A stretch of DNA of 50,599 nt from a virus, in IMG/VR virus record IMGVR_UViG_3300033143_006358, positions 1 through 50,599 of that record. One strand, written 5' to 3'. Each line of letters starts with the position of its first letter. The stretch's first letter is position 1. The notes below the pieces were generated by a model. It was given only the letters and a program-made list of their open reading frames with translations, made no database searches and was not told where the DNA came from. The position numbers were made by a program, and so were the translations under genes. Shown one piece after another: positions 6,907 to 14,400 of the stretch.

Positions 6907-7143
6907 CTACTTATGAACATTTACTGCGCGACTTATAGCTTGACTTACTGCATTACTAATTTCGCTGTCCGTTCCGGCTAGTTCTTCTTTTGGAATCGCT
7001 ATTTTTAATGTGTACGGCATTTTAATAATCACCTCCTTTCTTGTGATATTGATATTATCATTTCCTATCGCCATATCGATATTGAATCCGAACGACCTCA
7101 TTGATTCGTTTACGCGGTCGATTAGCTCAAATATCTTTTCCAT
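6907..7143 (-). CDS. Small protein with strong internal ribosome-binding site
   Basis: 78 residues from ATG 7143 (SD-like GAAAG, the same leader as the nuclease gene). Unknown function; the C-terminal helix is EISNAVSQAISRAVNVHK. Inside the frame, AGGAGGTGAT (7037-7028) precedes an in-frame ATG at 7020. That would make a 37-residue product starting MPYTLKIAIPKEELAG. This is the best SD in the window, so the short form may be the main or a second product. Confidence 0.6.
   Translation of the reverse strand: MEKIFELIDRVNESMRSFGFNIDMAIGNDNINITRKEVIIKMPYTLKIAIPKEELAGTDSEISNAVSQAISRAVNVHK
7028..7037 (-). promoter_or_regulatory. Consensus Shine-Dalgarno inside a coding frame
   Basis: Minus-strand AGGAGGTGAT matches the 16S rRNA tail over ten bases and ends 7 bases before an in-frame ATG at 7020. 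It decides the start of the short 37-residue form of the gene at 6907-7143. Confidence 0.65.
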
Positions 7144-7226
7144 CGCCGTCACTTTCTTTCATATTTAGTCGCGGGCCGGATCCCCCACCCGGCGCCTTCG
7201 CCTGGCAGCCTATTCACTTTTAATAA

Positions 7227-7544
7227 CTAAGTCAGTTGGTTCTTAAAGTGCTTGACAACATATTCGTGCATTGCTTTCAATTCCCCAAGCCGACTTTCGG
7301 TATCTTTTATATGCAAGGCAATTATTTTTGGAATAAGATTTTCCAAGTCTAATGCTGCATGGAAATCGAGCCACTCTGAAACGCCGCCGATAGTAATTAC
7401 AATCCTGGGGTTATCTTCCCACATTGAATACATCTGCCAGCCAAGATCAATGTTATATTGCTTCCGGTATTCCATCATAATATCATGCAACTCATCTAGG
7501 GTGTAGCTGCCTACCTTACGAACATTAACTACTTGGCCGTTCAT
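7227..7544 (-). CDS. Unknown small protein
   Basis: 105 residues, unrecognised. It has a helical N-terminus (YTLDELHDIMMEYRKQYNI), a beta stretch (PRIVITIGGVSEWLDF) and a long C-terminal helix. The ATG at 7544 has an excellent GGAAGGAGAT leader. It stands alone, with about 80 non-coding bases on either side. Confidence 0.7.
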   Translation of the reverse strand: MNGQVVNVRKVGSYTLDELHDIMMEYRKQYNIDLGWQMYSMWEDNPRIVITIGGVSEWLDFHAALDLENLIPKIIALHIKDTESRLGELKAMHEYVVKHFKNQLT

Positions 7545-7628
7545 ATCTATCTCCTTCCGGCTTATTTGCTGCCCCTACTCCGTTCGCGGGCGTGTTTCTG
7601 CCGCCTGCAATCCAATGGCGACGGCGAG

Positions 7629-7826
7629 TTATTTATCGTCGCCGTCCTTGACAGGTATATATTTATCTAGGTCGGCTTCTGGAATTATTGATTTTCGCGA
7701 GACTTTTATACATTGCGGAGCAACGATACCAATTCTCGTCTTGCCATATTTCCGCGGAAGGTTTTTGATGGCAATATCCTTATTTATATACACAATATCA
7801 TTTAGCCTTAAGGTCAATACTAACAT
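7629..7826 (-). CDS. csrA: CsrA/RsmA-like translational regulator
   Basis: 65 residues that align to E. coli CsrA without a gap over residues 1-46. MLVLT matches MLILT, R7 is kept, RIG is at 31-33, AP at 36-37, V at 42 and the RNA-contact R at 44. R6 of CsrA is Leu here and the G-E turn is N-D. CsrA dimers bind GGA in mRNA leaders to block or stabilise messages. The phage copy may act on host or phage ribosome-binding sites. TAATG links it to the gene upstream, and AAGGG provides the SD. Confidence 0.85.
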   Translation of the reverse strand: MLVLTLRLNDIVYINKDIAIKNLPRKYGKTRIGIVAPQCIKVSRKSIIPEADLDKYIPVKDGDDK

Positions 7827-8146
7827 TACACTGCCCTTTCGTCGTCCGTGACTTTGATTCCCAGCTTACCAACCTTAGATAATAATTTGTTGACAAGCCC
7901 GGCGTATCGCGCGTTCCCGTGTTTGATCTTATCAAGCATGTCAATAGCTTCCTGTAACAGCGATTCCTCCGTGTCCTTCGGCTGCGGGCGGCGGATGTTC
8001 AGGAACCAACCTACCTTACAATCGATTTTGTAGCACAGGTTACAATTCCAGTCATCTTTTTTGTAGGTAGCAAAGAACCAGCCGTCCTCCCAATTCTTGT
8101 TATCACGGCTCACTTCCACCTCATCGCCAGCCTTAAACCTATTCAT
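7826..8146 (-). CDS. Tudor/SH3-like small protein, paralogue 2
   Basis: 106 residues. GDEVEVSRDNKNWEDGWFFAT followed by RRPQPKDTEESLLQEA duplicates the neighbouring gene at 8139-8597, which is one domain longer. The GDxVEVSxDxxxW pattern is seen in small phage proteins of barrel-like fold and unknown role. Two Cys pairs (CNLCYKIDC) could bind metal. It overlaps the paralogue's stop by 8 bases and the CsrA gene start by one. Confidence 0.75.
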   Translation of the reverse strand: MNRFKAGDEVEVSRDNKNWEDGWFFATYKKDDWNCNLCYKIDCKVGWFLNIRRPQPKDTEESLLQEAIDMLDKIKHGNARYAGLVNKLLSKVGKLGIKVTDDERAV

Positions 8147-8597
8147 TGCTTGCCCTCTCAGCTTTCAGTTTGTCGTTAAACTCTTTAACTTTCGACAAAA
8201 CATTGCGGAATTGGCTATCTCCGTGATCTACCAAGTTACAACCCGCTTTATATAGTTCCTCCAGTAGCGATTCCTCCGTGTCCTTCGGCTGCGGGCGGCG
8301 GCAATGGCAGAACCAGCATACACTGCTATCGGCGGTGTAGCATAGGTAGGAATTCCAGTCCGCTTTTTTGTCGGTAGCAAAGAACCAGCCGTCCTCCCAA
8401 CCCTTGTTATCATGGCTCACCTCCACCTCATCGCCAGGCTGGAATTCAGGGACAGGAAAGATGTCCACTGATAAAGGCATAAGCAAATCACACGTCTTTA
8501 TCCGCACGATCAAAGAAGGAAAAGGAAGATGCGCACCACGAACCTCCTGAACCTTTGCCTTTACAAATACGTCATCGCCAACCTTAACCTCATTCAT
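8139..8597 (-). CDS. Tudor/SH3-like small protein, paralogue 1 with extra N-terminal domain
   Basis: 152 residues. Residues 1-50 form a separate beta domain (VKVGDDVFVKAKVQEVRG). Residues about 53-115 carry GDEVEVSHDNKGWEDGWFFAT and CRRPQPKDTEESLLEE, shared with the next gene. The tail is a lysine/glutamate helix. The tandem copies differ mainly in the Cys/Trp segment (SSVCWFCHC against KVGWFLNI). Function is unknown. ATGA couples it to the acidic microprotein upstream. Confidence 0.75.
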   Translation of the reverse strand: MNEVKVGDDVFVKAKVQEVRGAHLPFPSLIVRIKTCDLLMPLSVDIFPVPEFQPGDEVEVSHDNKGWEDGWFFATDKKADWNSYLCYTADSSVCWFCHCRRPQPKDTEESLLEELYKAGCNLVDHGDSQFRNVLSKVKEFNDKLKAERASNE

Positions 8598-8740
8598 CGG
8601 TCACACATCCTTTCGTAGTAATCATCGGGATTGTATTCTTCCCTTTCGTCATATTCATCGTCGTATTCATCGTCGTAATCAATGTCTCTCTGGCGAGCCC
8701 CAGGCGGTAGGTTTCCGATATGTGAAGTCATTCTGCTCAT
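8594..8740 (-). CDS. 48-residue acidic Asp/Tyr-rich protein
   Basis: From ATG 8740 (GAGGA at good spacing; a GTG at 8779 would extend it): MSRMTSHIGNLPPGARQR, then a run DYDDEYDDEYDEREEYNPDDYYERM. The acidic and tyrosine-rich C-half resembles DNA-mimic or decoy peptides, but that is only a compositional likeness. It overlaps both neighbours with ATGA-type junctions. Confidence 0.65.
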   Translation of the reverse strand: MSRMTSHIGNLPPGARQRDIDYDDEYDDEYDEREEYNPDDYYERMCDR

Positions 8741-8904
8741 TTTATCCTCATCAACTTTCTCGCCAGATAGCCCAGGCACGTGCCCACTATCGCAAAGATA
8801 TTGCCTCGATCATCTTTGGCATATTCGCCGTTGCCGATCTTGAGTAATCCCGGTTCGCGAAAACGACTAAGTAGGTTATTACTTTGTATTCGTGTTGGCT
8901 TCAT
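8737..8904 (-). CDS. 55-residue unknown protein
   Basis: ATG 8904 to a TGA overlapping the next ATG (8740). It reads MKPTRIQSNNLLSRFREPGL, then a beta segment (LKIGNGEYAKDDRGNIFAIV), then a basic end (LARKLMRIK). The coupling supports it; the SD is weak (AAGAGTG). Function is not recognised. Confidence 0.6.
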   Translation of the reverse strand: MKPTRIQSNNLLSRFREPGLLKIGNGEYAKDDRGNIFAIVGTCLGYLARKLMRIK

Positions 8905-9064
8905 GGCGCACTCTTGAAATTAAAATGGGCCGGGGGCAGGAAAAAACACGCAAAAATCCCCCGGCCCGCTCCGCTCTCTCTTTTTCTCCCTCCCGAAACA
9001 GCTTGCGTACCTGCCCCCATCCCCTCATGACCCCGCGATCTTCTGTGTATGGCTTGGGCAGCAT
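8879..9064 (-). CDS. Possible 61-residue basic protein
   Basis: The ATG at 9064 overlaps the previous TAA (TAATG), the junction used elsewhere in the operon. The product is basic (MLPKPYTEDRGVMRGWGQVRK...). AAGGGG is rather far upstream. No family is recognised, and another frame is also open here, so this is tentative. Confidence 0.4.
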   Translation of the reverse strand: MLPKPYTEDRGVMRGWGQVRKLFREGEKERAERAGGFLRVFSCPRPILISRVRHEANTNTK

Positions 9065-9366
9065 TATTTCGTTGGCCCCTTTGCCAGTACGACCATTTTT
9101 TCATGGCCCGCCTTGGCATCTTCGAGGGATGTATAGCGATCTATTTCTTGATCGTGATCCCCGCCAAAAATCATTGTTTCCCACAACATTGGCGGACCTA
9201 CGCCAAAGCGATGGTCGATCCCTAAAAATACAGTTGATACATAGACATCGGGAGAAACGGTGGTTTTCGCCACGGCACGATCGGCGGATTCAAACCATCG
9301 CCCCCATTTATAAATATCGGGCTCTGGCATAGGCTTGCCGTCTTTTAATATATATCTATCCGTCAT
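9064..9366 (-). CDS. Widespread phage protein (YILKDGKPxPxxDxxxWxxWFE type)
   Basis: 100 residues. RYILKDGKPMPEPDIYKWGRWFESADR, VSTVFLGIDHRFG, GPPMLWETMIFGG and a closing AxAGHEKMV are the signature of a conserved phage protein seen in many siphoviruses and podoviruses. Its role is unknown. As first gene of the leftward early operon it sits behind a structured leader (9395-9457) and the presumed promoter near 9471-9499. Confidence 0.85.
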   Translation of the reverse strand: MTDRYILKDGKPMPEPDIYKWGRWFESADRAVAKTTVSPDVYVSTVFLGIDHRFGVGPPMLWETMIFGGDHDQEIDRYTSLEDAKAGHEKMVVLAKGPTK

Positions 9367-9394
9367 CTTGCCTATCTTCCCTGACCGCCATAAA

Positions 9395-9457
9395 GTTTAC
9401 AAGCCGACCAGTTGTCACGCTCAGGGAGGGGCCTGGAGCCTGGCCGGGCTTGCAAAC
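9395..9457 (-). promoter_or_regulatory. Structured leader hairpin of the early operon
   Basis: Minus-strand GTTTGCAAGCC + GGCCAG pairs with CTGGTC + GGCTTGTAAAC: 17 base pairs, two of them G-U, with one bulged C. The loop holds a smaller CAGG/CCTG hairpin. It lies 29 bases before the ATG of the gene at 9366. It could be a cis-regulatory RNA, attenuator or RNase processing site. Confidence 0.55.
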
Positions 9458-9493
9458 TAATCAGCAATTTAGTATAGTTAATTGAGCGTGACA
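9413..9493. promoter_or_regulatory. Paired operator-like sites TGTCACGCTCA / TGAGCGTGACA
   Basis: The 11-mer TGTCACGCTCA at 9413-9423 recurs in inverted form at 9483-9493. The second copy falls between the possible leftward -10 (TATACT, 9476-9471) and its -35 zone. Two exact copies 70 bp apart suit a repressor that loops DNA. The first copy also lies in the hairpin loop. Confidence 0.5.
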
Positions 9494-9649
9494 TAATATT
9501 AAGCTCCTATTAAATTATCTGTGATGAATACCCTATGTCCATCACCTATTACAGATTACATCATAATTGCCGATTTGTCAAACGGCTCATCCCATTATTT
9601 TTTCAGGTATTAACATAAGTTCTTTCCTGGTAACGAATAATAAAATAGA

Positions 9650-9696
9650 AGCCTGCGAAGAATTGTTGTTATGGACAGATATGTTCTTCGCAGGCT
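9650..9696. repeat. 13-bp perfect inverted repeat upstream of rightward promoter
   Basis: AGCCTGCGAAGAA (9650-9662) and TTCTTCGCAGGCT (9684-9696) with a 21-base spacer. It ends 6 bases before the -35 box at 9703. It could be an operator, a hairpin insulating the promoter from upstream transcription, or a recombination site. Confidence 0.75.
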
Positions 9697-9702
9697 GTAG
9701 GG

Positions 9703-9731
9703 TTGACAATCCATAATTTATATCGTATATT
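9703..9731 (+). promoter_or_regulatory. Strong sigma-70 promoter giving a leaderless start
   Basis: TTGACA (9703-9708), a 17-base spacer and TATATT (9726-9731). The expected transcription start, 7 bases past the -10, is 9738, the A of the ATG. It has the same hexamers and spacing as the promoter at 40791-40819. Confidence 0.75.
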
Positions 9732-9737
9732 ATCATT

Positions 9738-9908
9738 ATGCCATTAAAAAAGGGAAAGTCAAGGGAAGCCATTAGTTCTAATATCGCAGAGCTTGTTCGG
9801 TCCGGAAGGCCGAGGGATCAAGCAGCGGCTATAGCCTACTCTAATGCCGGTAAAGGCCGGAAAAAGGTCATGGCAATCCCAAGAAAAAGAAAAAAGAAAG
9901 GAAGATAA
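9738..9908 (+). CDS. Small basic phage protein (MPLKKG-x-S..ISxNI type)
   Basis: 56 residues: [20 protein letters not shown], then [20 protein letters not shown] and a Lys/Arg tail. This matches a very common small phage protein (MPLKKGxSxxxISxNIxxLxxxGxPxxQAxAIAxxxAGK), often found near structural genes. The role is unknown; the charge suggests nucleic-acid contact. The start codon coincides with the predicted transcription start, and no SD is present, so translation may be leaderless. Confidence 0.85.
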   Translation: MPLKKGKSREAISSNIAELVRSGRPRDQAAAIAYSNAGKGRKKVMAIPRKRKKKGR

Positions 9909-9910
9909 CT

Positions 9911-10951
9911 ATGAATGAAAAACCACAATCAGAGCGTTGGCCGGTAACCGTCACCACTGCCGGGGCAGCTTTCGTGACGCCATTACCGGCGCCGAGTAAC
10001 AGCCTAAGTCATTACGTAACCGGCATAAACTCTTCTGGCGCAGCAGTTTGCGTATTTCCGCGCCGCCAATGCGTACTATTTAATGAGGCCGCCGCCGCCG
10101 ATTTCATTACCGTGGCCGACGCCGCAGGCGTGCAGATAGCAAACTCCAAGGATTTCATCATCCTGTTCTGGTTCAAGGCTGCCAAAGCCCAGGTGTCCAC
10201 CGGGGATTTTGTCTCTAAAATCAACGGCACAAACGGTTATACGGTAGAAATCGACGCATCCGGCAAGCTCAAAGTATCCATCGGCGACGCCGATACCGAG
10301 GCGACAATAACCTCCACGAACGTCGTAAACGACGGGAAATGGCACCATGTAGCCATTTACGGCGAATATGGATCTGCCACCGGCCTCAAGTTGTTTATCG
10401 ACGGTGATTCTGCTGCGACCGCCGTTACGCTGGTCGGGGTCACCGGAATAGGCACCGGGGCAGCGGGCTTGATATTGGGAGGCGGCGCCACAAGCGCTAC
10501 CAAGACGATACACATGAGCCAGTTCGGGATTTACGTAGCTACTGATTTATCAACGACTTATGCGACTATTATCGCCGCTCATTATAACAAAGGCGAATCA
10601 GGCGAGGGCGGCGAAAGGGTCGTCGGTAAGAAGTTTATCGGTACAGAGACAAATTTACAGGTGGCCTACAACCTGGACGAAGGCGCCAGCACGGTAACGA
10701 CGGACCTGGTAGGGGCATTGGATGGTACTGCGGAGGCAACCGTGACCTGGGTAAATGACGGCGTGCCGTTCGAGAATTTCAAAAACAACGTCGCCGAACC
10801 GCTCCCCGCCGTGACTATAACAGCAGTGGCGGCGGGCAATACCAATATACAGTTCCCTCATCCCATCAAGATAGGTCGCAATGCGCCGTTACACGTGTCT
10901 ATATCGGCGGCGGCCACGGTCACATTTTTTGGTTATACAGACGGAGTATAA
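9911..10951 (+). CDS. LamG/concanavalin-like virion surface protein
   Basis: 346 residues. The N-terminus (about 1-60) is Pro/Ser-rich. Residues about 65-215 form a jelly-roll: FIILFWFKAAKA, GYTVEIDASGKLKVSIGD, DGKWHHVAIYGEYG, LKLFIDGDSAATA and LILGGGATSA are typical LamG (laminin-G/pentraxin-like) strands, with the WHHVA signature. A C-terminal beta domain ends VTFFGYTDGV. Such domains bind carbohydrates; on a phage this suggests host attachment or capsid decoration. GGAAGAT precedes the ATG. It is the only large structural gene outside the late operon. Confidence 0.8.
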   Translation: MNEKPQSERWPVTVTTAGAAFVTPLPAPSNSLSHYVTGINSSGAAVCVFPRRQCVLFNEAAAADFITVADAAGVQIANSKDFIILFWFKAAKAQVSTGDFVSKINGTNGYTVEIDASGKLKVSIGDADTEATITSTNVVNDGKWHHVAIYGEYGSATGLKLFIDGDSAATAVTLVGVTGIGTGAAGLILGGGATSATKTIHMSQFGIYVATDLSTTYATIIAAHYNKGESGEGGERVVGKKFIGTETNLQVAYNLDEGASTVTTDLVGALDGTAEATVTWVNDGVPFENFKNNVAEPLPAVTITAVAAGNTNIQFPHPIKIGRNAPLHVSISAAATVTFFGYTDGV

Positions 10952-10952
10952 G

Positions 10953-11384
10953 ATGAAAACCAAACCAACTGATTTTCGCAAAGCGGTACGTACCGGAGAA
11001 GAAAAGGTAAAGCTGGGGCCTCCCATGCCTATGCCGGGCTACATCATGGTACAACAGGTTAAGACCCCGAACGTTTCGGAAGGCGGCATCGAACTACCGC
11101 AAACCTCCCAGGAAGATTTGCCCTACGGTATGGTGGTAAAAGAAAACCCATATGATATCGCAGCAAGAATAGAACCCAGACCGGAAGATAGACCTTGTTT
11201 TGAGCCGGCAAGGTCGATGGACCGGGCACTACTTAAAAACGGCACAATATCCATCCAGTTAGGCGACTATGTCCTGTTTCCGCCCCATGCCGGACATTTA
11301 TTGCCGGACGAGAAAGAACGTGGAGTACAATGGGTATTTATCAAACGGACCGATATTATAGCTGTTTTTGAGGCCAAAACTTAG
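10953..11384 (+). CDS. GroES/Cpn10-like co-chaperonin
   Basis: 143 residues. PMPGYIMVQQVKTPNVSEGGIELPQTSQ corresponds to the Cpn10 opening and mobile loop (…GGIxLP). YGMVVKENP, GDYVLFPPHAGH and VFIKRTDIIAVFEAK match its later strands (G-x-V, GDxVxF, xDIxAV). Such phage proteins (T4 gp31, for example) cap host GroEL to fold the capsid protein. No GroEL is encoded. An insert of about 35 residues (RIEPRPEDRP...) enlarges the middle. Start ATG 10953 follows GGAG, 1 base after the LamG gene's stop codon. A convergent terminator follows at 11399. Confidence 0.85.
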   Translation: MKTKPTDFRKAVRTGEEKVKLGPPMPMPGYIMVQQVKTPNVSEGGIELPQTSQEDLPYGMVVKENPYDIAARIEPRPEDRPCFEPARSMDRALLKNGTISIQLGDYVLFPPHAGHLLPDEKERGVQWVFIKRTDIIAVFEAKT

Positions 11385-11398
11385 AATCCTTTCCAAGC

Positions 11399-11467
11399 GG
11401 CGGAGTGGGTTTTTGCGCTCTGGTCTTCCCTGGGCCGTAGTGTCTTTTTTCTCACTCCGCCGTTTTT
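11399..11467. terminator. Convergent bidirectional terminator
   Basis: GGCGGAGTG (11399-11407) and CACTCCGCC (11453-11461) form a 9-bp stem with a 45-base loop, followed by TTTTT rightward (11463-11467). Leftward, AAACCCACTCCGCC lacks a good U-run. It separates the co-chaperonin gene from the tail end of the late operon, which runs toward it. Confidence 0.65.
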
Positions 11468-14400
11468 ATGGCATAAACGATAGCGAGCCGCCGCCCTGTG
11501 CTAAATCCTCTCCGGTCTGCTCCGCCATTGTCATAGCGGCTATCCCGCCGAACAGTGGTTTGTAGTCGGCTCCCATCGTATTTAGTATCCGCTGTAAACG
11601 GGTCATTTCCCTAGCCTTCTCTACCGCCTTAATATCCGATTTTTTGATCTGTAACGGGCCAAGTTGCGGGTATCGGCGCTGGTATTCCGCCTGCACATTA
11701 CCGGCCTTTTCCATGTCGTTTTCGACCATTGCCGCTATATACTGCCGACGGTAATCATGCAGGATATCTCCCTGTTTTAACAGGTATTCCCCCAGTTGCG
11801 ATTCGGTGGACTGATCTATGGTTCTTAGCCCCATGCTTCGGGCGAATAATTGCAACGGAGAATAACGTCCGATAAGTTTCTGTTTTCGGTCGTACAGGGC
11901 CACTTTGCCCGATCGTTGCACTTCGGAGTAGTCTGCCCGGTAGGGACTCAGGTATTTATAGGCTCGGTGCGCTGCTAATCCGCCCGGAACCGCTACGGCA
12001 AGTTGCTGAGGCAGTTTTTCCGTCTCGCCCGTCCAGGCGGCATGGGCCAGCGAACCGGCGATGCCGGCCACCGGAGGCACAAGCGGCATAGGATAAAAAG
12101 GAGCATCCTGCCACAGGGGGGCAGGCAAGGCCCCTGCGAGCAGCCCTGAGCTAACATCTACCCCCGCCACGTGCTTTGCAGCCTGATATGTCAACGTGGA
12201 GGCTAACATGGCCCTTCCTACGGTCCCGTAGTCCCTGGCGGCCTTAACCGCCCCGGTCGCCGGGTCTATGGCCCCGGAGCCAAAGCGGGTGGAAAGAGCC
12301 AGGAAATCCATCATTCGTAACGGGAACTGGGTAAATTGTCTCAAGGGGCCGGGCACCCTGAGCATGGCTCGTGGAACTCCCAACGGCCCGCCGGGAAACT
12401 GGGTGGCCCTAACCAGGTTGGCGGCGAAATCTACAGCGCCGGCAGCTGCCGGACCGCCTGCGTGGGCAATCCCTGATTCCCAGGCCAAAAGACGGTTAAA
12501 TCGCTCCGTGGCCGTGAACATGCCCATAGCCCCGGCCTTGCCGGTTTCTACCCATTTTCGTATTCCCGTTGCCCATACCTTAGGCAGCATTTCGGTCATA
12601 TCGGCATATTGGGGATTGGCGCCGAGGCCCTCCCTGATAAATTTAGGAAATACCTTCTCCATCGCCATTTCGTCCGAACGGGTCAGAGAATAACCCTCGG
12701 CCTGAGATTTACGCAGTTCTGTAGCATAAGACCGTAACTTGGGAAACAGATTGGCCAGGCCCGCCGCCGTTGCCTTCGGCCCTACGACGTTCAATGAGGT
12801 TATCACCGGCTGCATCAGGTTTTTCATGGCAGGAGCCGGATTTACGCCCAGGGTGGAATAATACATCCAGGACGTTATCTTGGCCGATATACTGGTAGGG
12901 GAAGCGCCGCCGGACGGACTGGATAATGTTTCTGAGAGAAAATTGTGTACCTGATCTCCGCCGGGCATTTTATGGAACATATTCTTAATCTTGGGGAGAT
13001 TCAAGGCGGTGTGATAGCGCAGTTTCATATCGTTATAGTTCATCTGCCGTTCGATCTGCCAGGGCGTTCGTTTGCCCTGTACCAGAGGCAGGTAGTCCCT
13101 TTGCAGAATATTCTTGCGGATCGGGTCCATGTGGGCCGCTTCCCTGGCAATAAGTTCATTATAGGTCTCGGTCATGCCCTTGTGTTTTATACTCCAGCCA
13201 TACGTCGGGCCGGCAGTGTGAACGTAACGGCTGAAATCGTCGGTCAGGTCCAGGTGGTATTCCGGCAGTTCGCCGATAAATTTGGTGTTATCCAAAAAAG
13301 TATCGAGAGTGTTCTTGGCCCCGTTGGTTTTAAATAGTTCACTATACCGGCCCGCCATAGCGGCGCGGGTTCCTTTGTCCGATACGAAATGAGTTTCCAG
13401 AAGATTATCAAGCCGTTTTTCCAAAACCGCCGGTGAATCCGAAGTATTGAATATAACCCTGGCGTCCTCGACGAATCCTCTGCTCACCTTCTGTTGTAAT
13501 TGCTGGATGGCCCCGTAGGTCTTTTTGTTCAGGACTCCCATGCCGTCCAGTTTTCCCAGCATTTCCATATCCGGCAGGCTGATACCGCGTCTCTGTAAAA
13601 ATGAAGTGTCAAAAGGAGTAGCCATTTTACCCTGCTTGGCGTAATATTCCGCCATCTCCGGTACTTCCTGTACCAGGGTGCGCGGTCCCTTCATGTACTG
13701 CGGGCTGTAGTCGGTTAGGAAGCCGCCCAACTGCGCCGTCTTTTTCGTTCCCTTAGAGATAACGCCGTGCGGTGCAGCGATAGGAACGTCGCCCACGAAA
13801 AAATACCGATTCTGCAAGGCCCGTTGTAAGTCCTCCGCCGCGCCCGGGGTTTTGAAAAACACCCTGCCAATCTCATCGTAAATATTTCTCGTACTGGATG
13901 CCATATTTTTCATCGCGGATATTCGGTGGGGAGCGAACCCGGCGGCCTTGAGCGCGTTGAGGTCCAATAAGGCGTCATTCGCCAGATTCACCTGTGTACC
14001 TTCCCGTACCGCCCCGAATAGCTTATGTAGAGAACCGCCGCCCGCTTTATCCGCACCTCGGTTCATCAAGCTCATAATCGCCCGCTCTTCGCGGGTGGGC
14101 AGACTGCCGGCCTTGCCGACAAAGGTTTCTAATGTCTGGTTCATCTTGCCGATATAGTTTTGCATAAAGGCATGGGTTTTGTTCGAGCCGTCGAAAAGGG
14201 TTTTCCATACTTTCGGAAATTCGGCGAAGATACGCATAGGCGTACCCAGATTCTTACCGAACCACGATAGCCCGCTGGCCGCGCCTTTGGCGGTGCGGGC
14301 AAAATTGAATACACTGGCCGCCGGCAATATCGGGTATCTCATGGCTAAAACAGAACCGAGAATAACCAGCGGATTAGTGACTATATCGAGCATGGCCTTG

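Larger units (their letters stand above)
9367..9737. other. Non-coding divergent control region
   Basis: 371 bases between the leftward early operon and the rightward block at 9738. It holds a long minus-strand hairpin (9395-9457), an 11-bp operator-like pair (9413-9423 and 9483-9493), a possible leftward -10 TATACT (9476-9471), a 13-bp inverted repeat (9650-9662/9684-9696) and a strong rightward promoter (9703-9731). No ORF is supported. Confidence 0.75.

Noticed and set aside
8892-9332. 146-codon rightward ORF
   Set aside because: Antisense to the conserved phage protein at 9064-9366; no RBS and no recognisable sequence.
9650-9696. Phage attachment site (attP)
   Set aside because: The inverted repeat resembles a core site in form, but no integrase or other recombinase gene is present in the genome.
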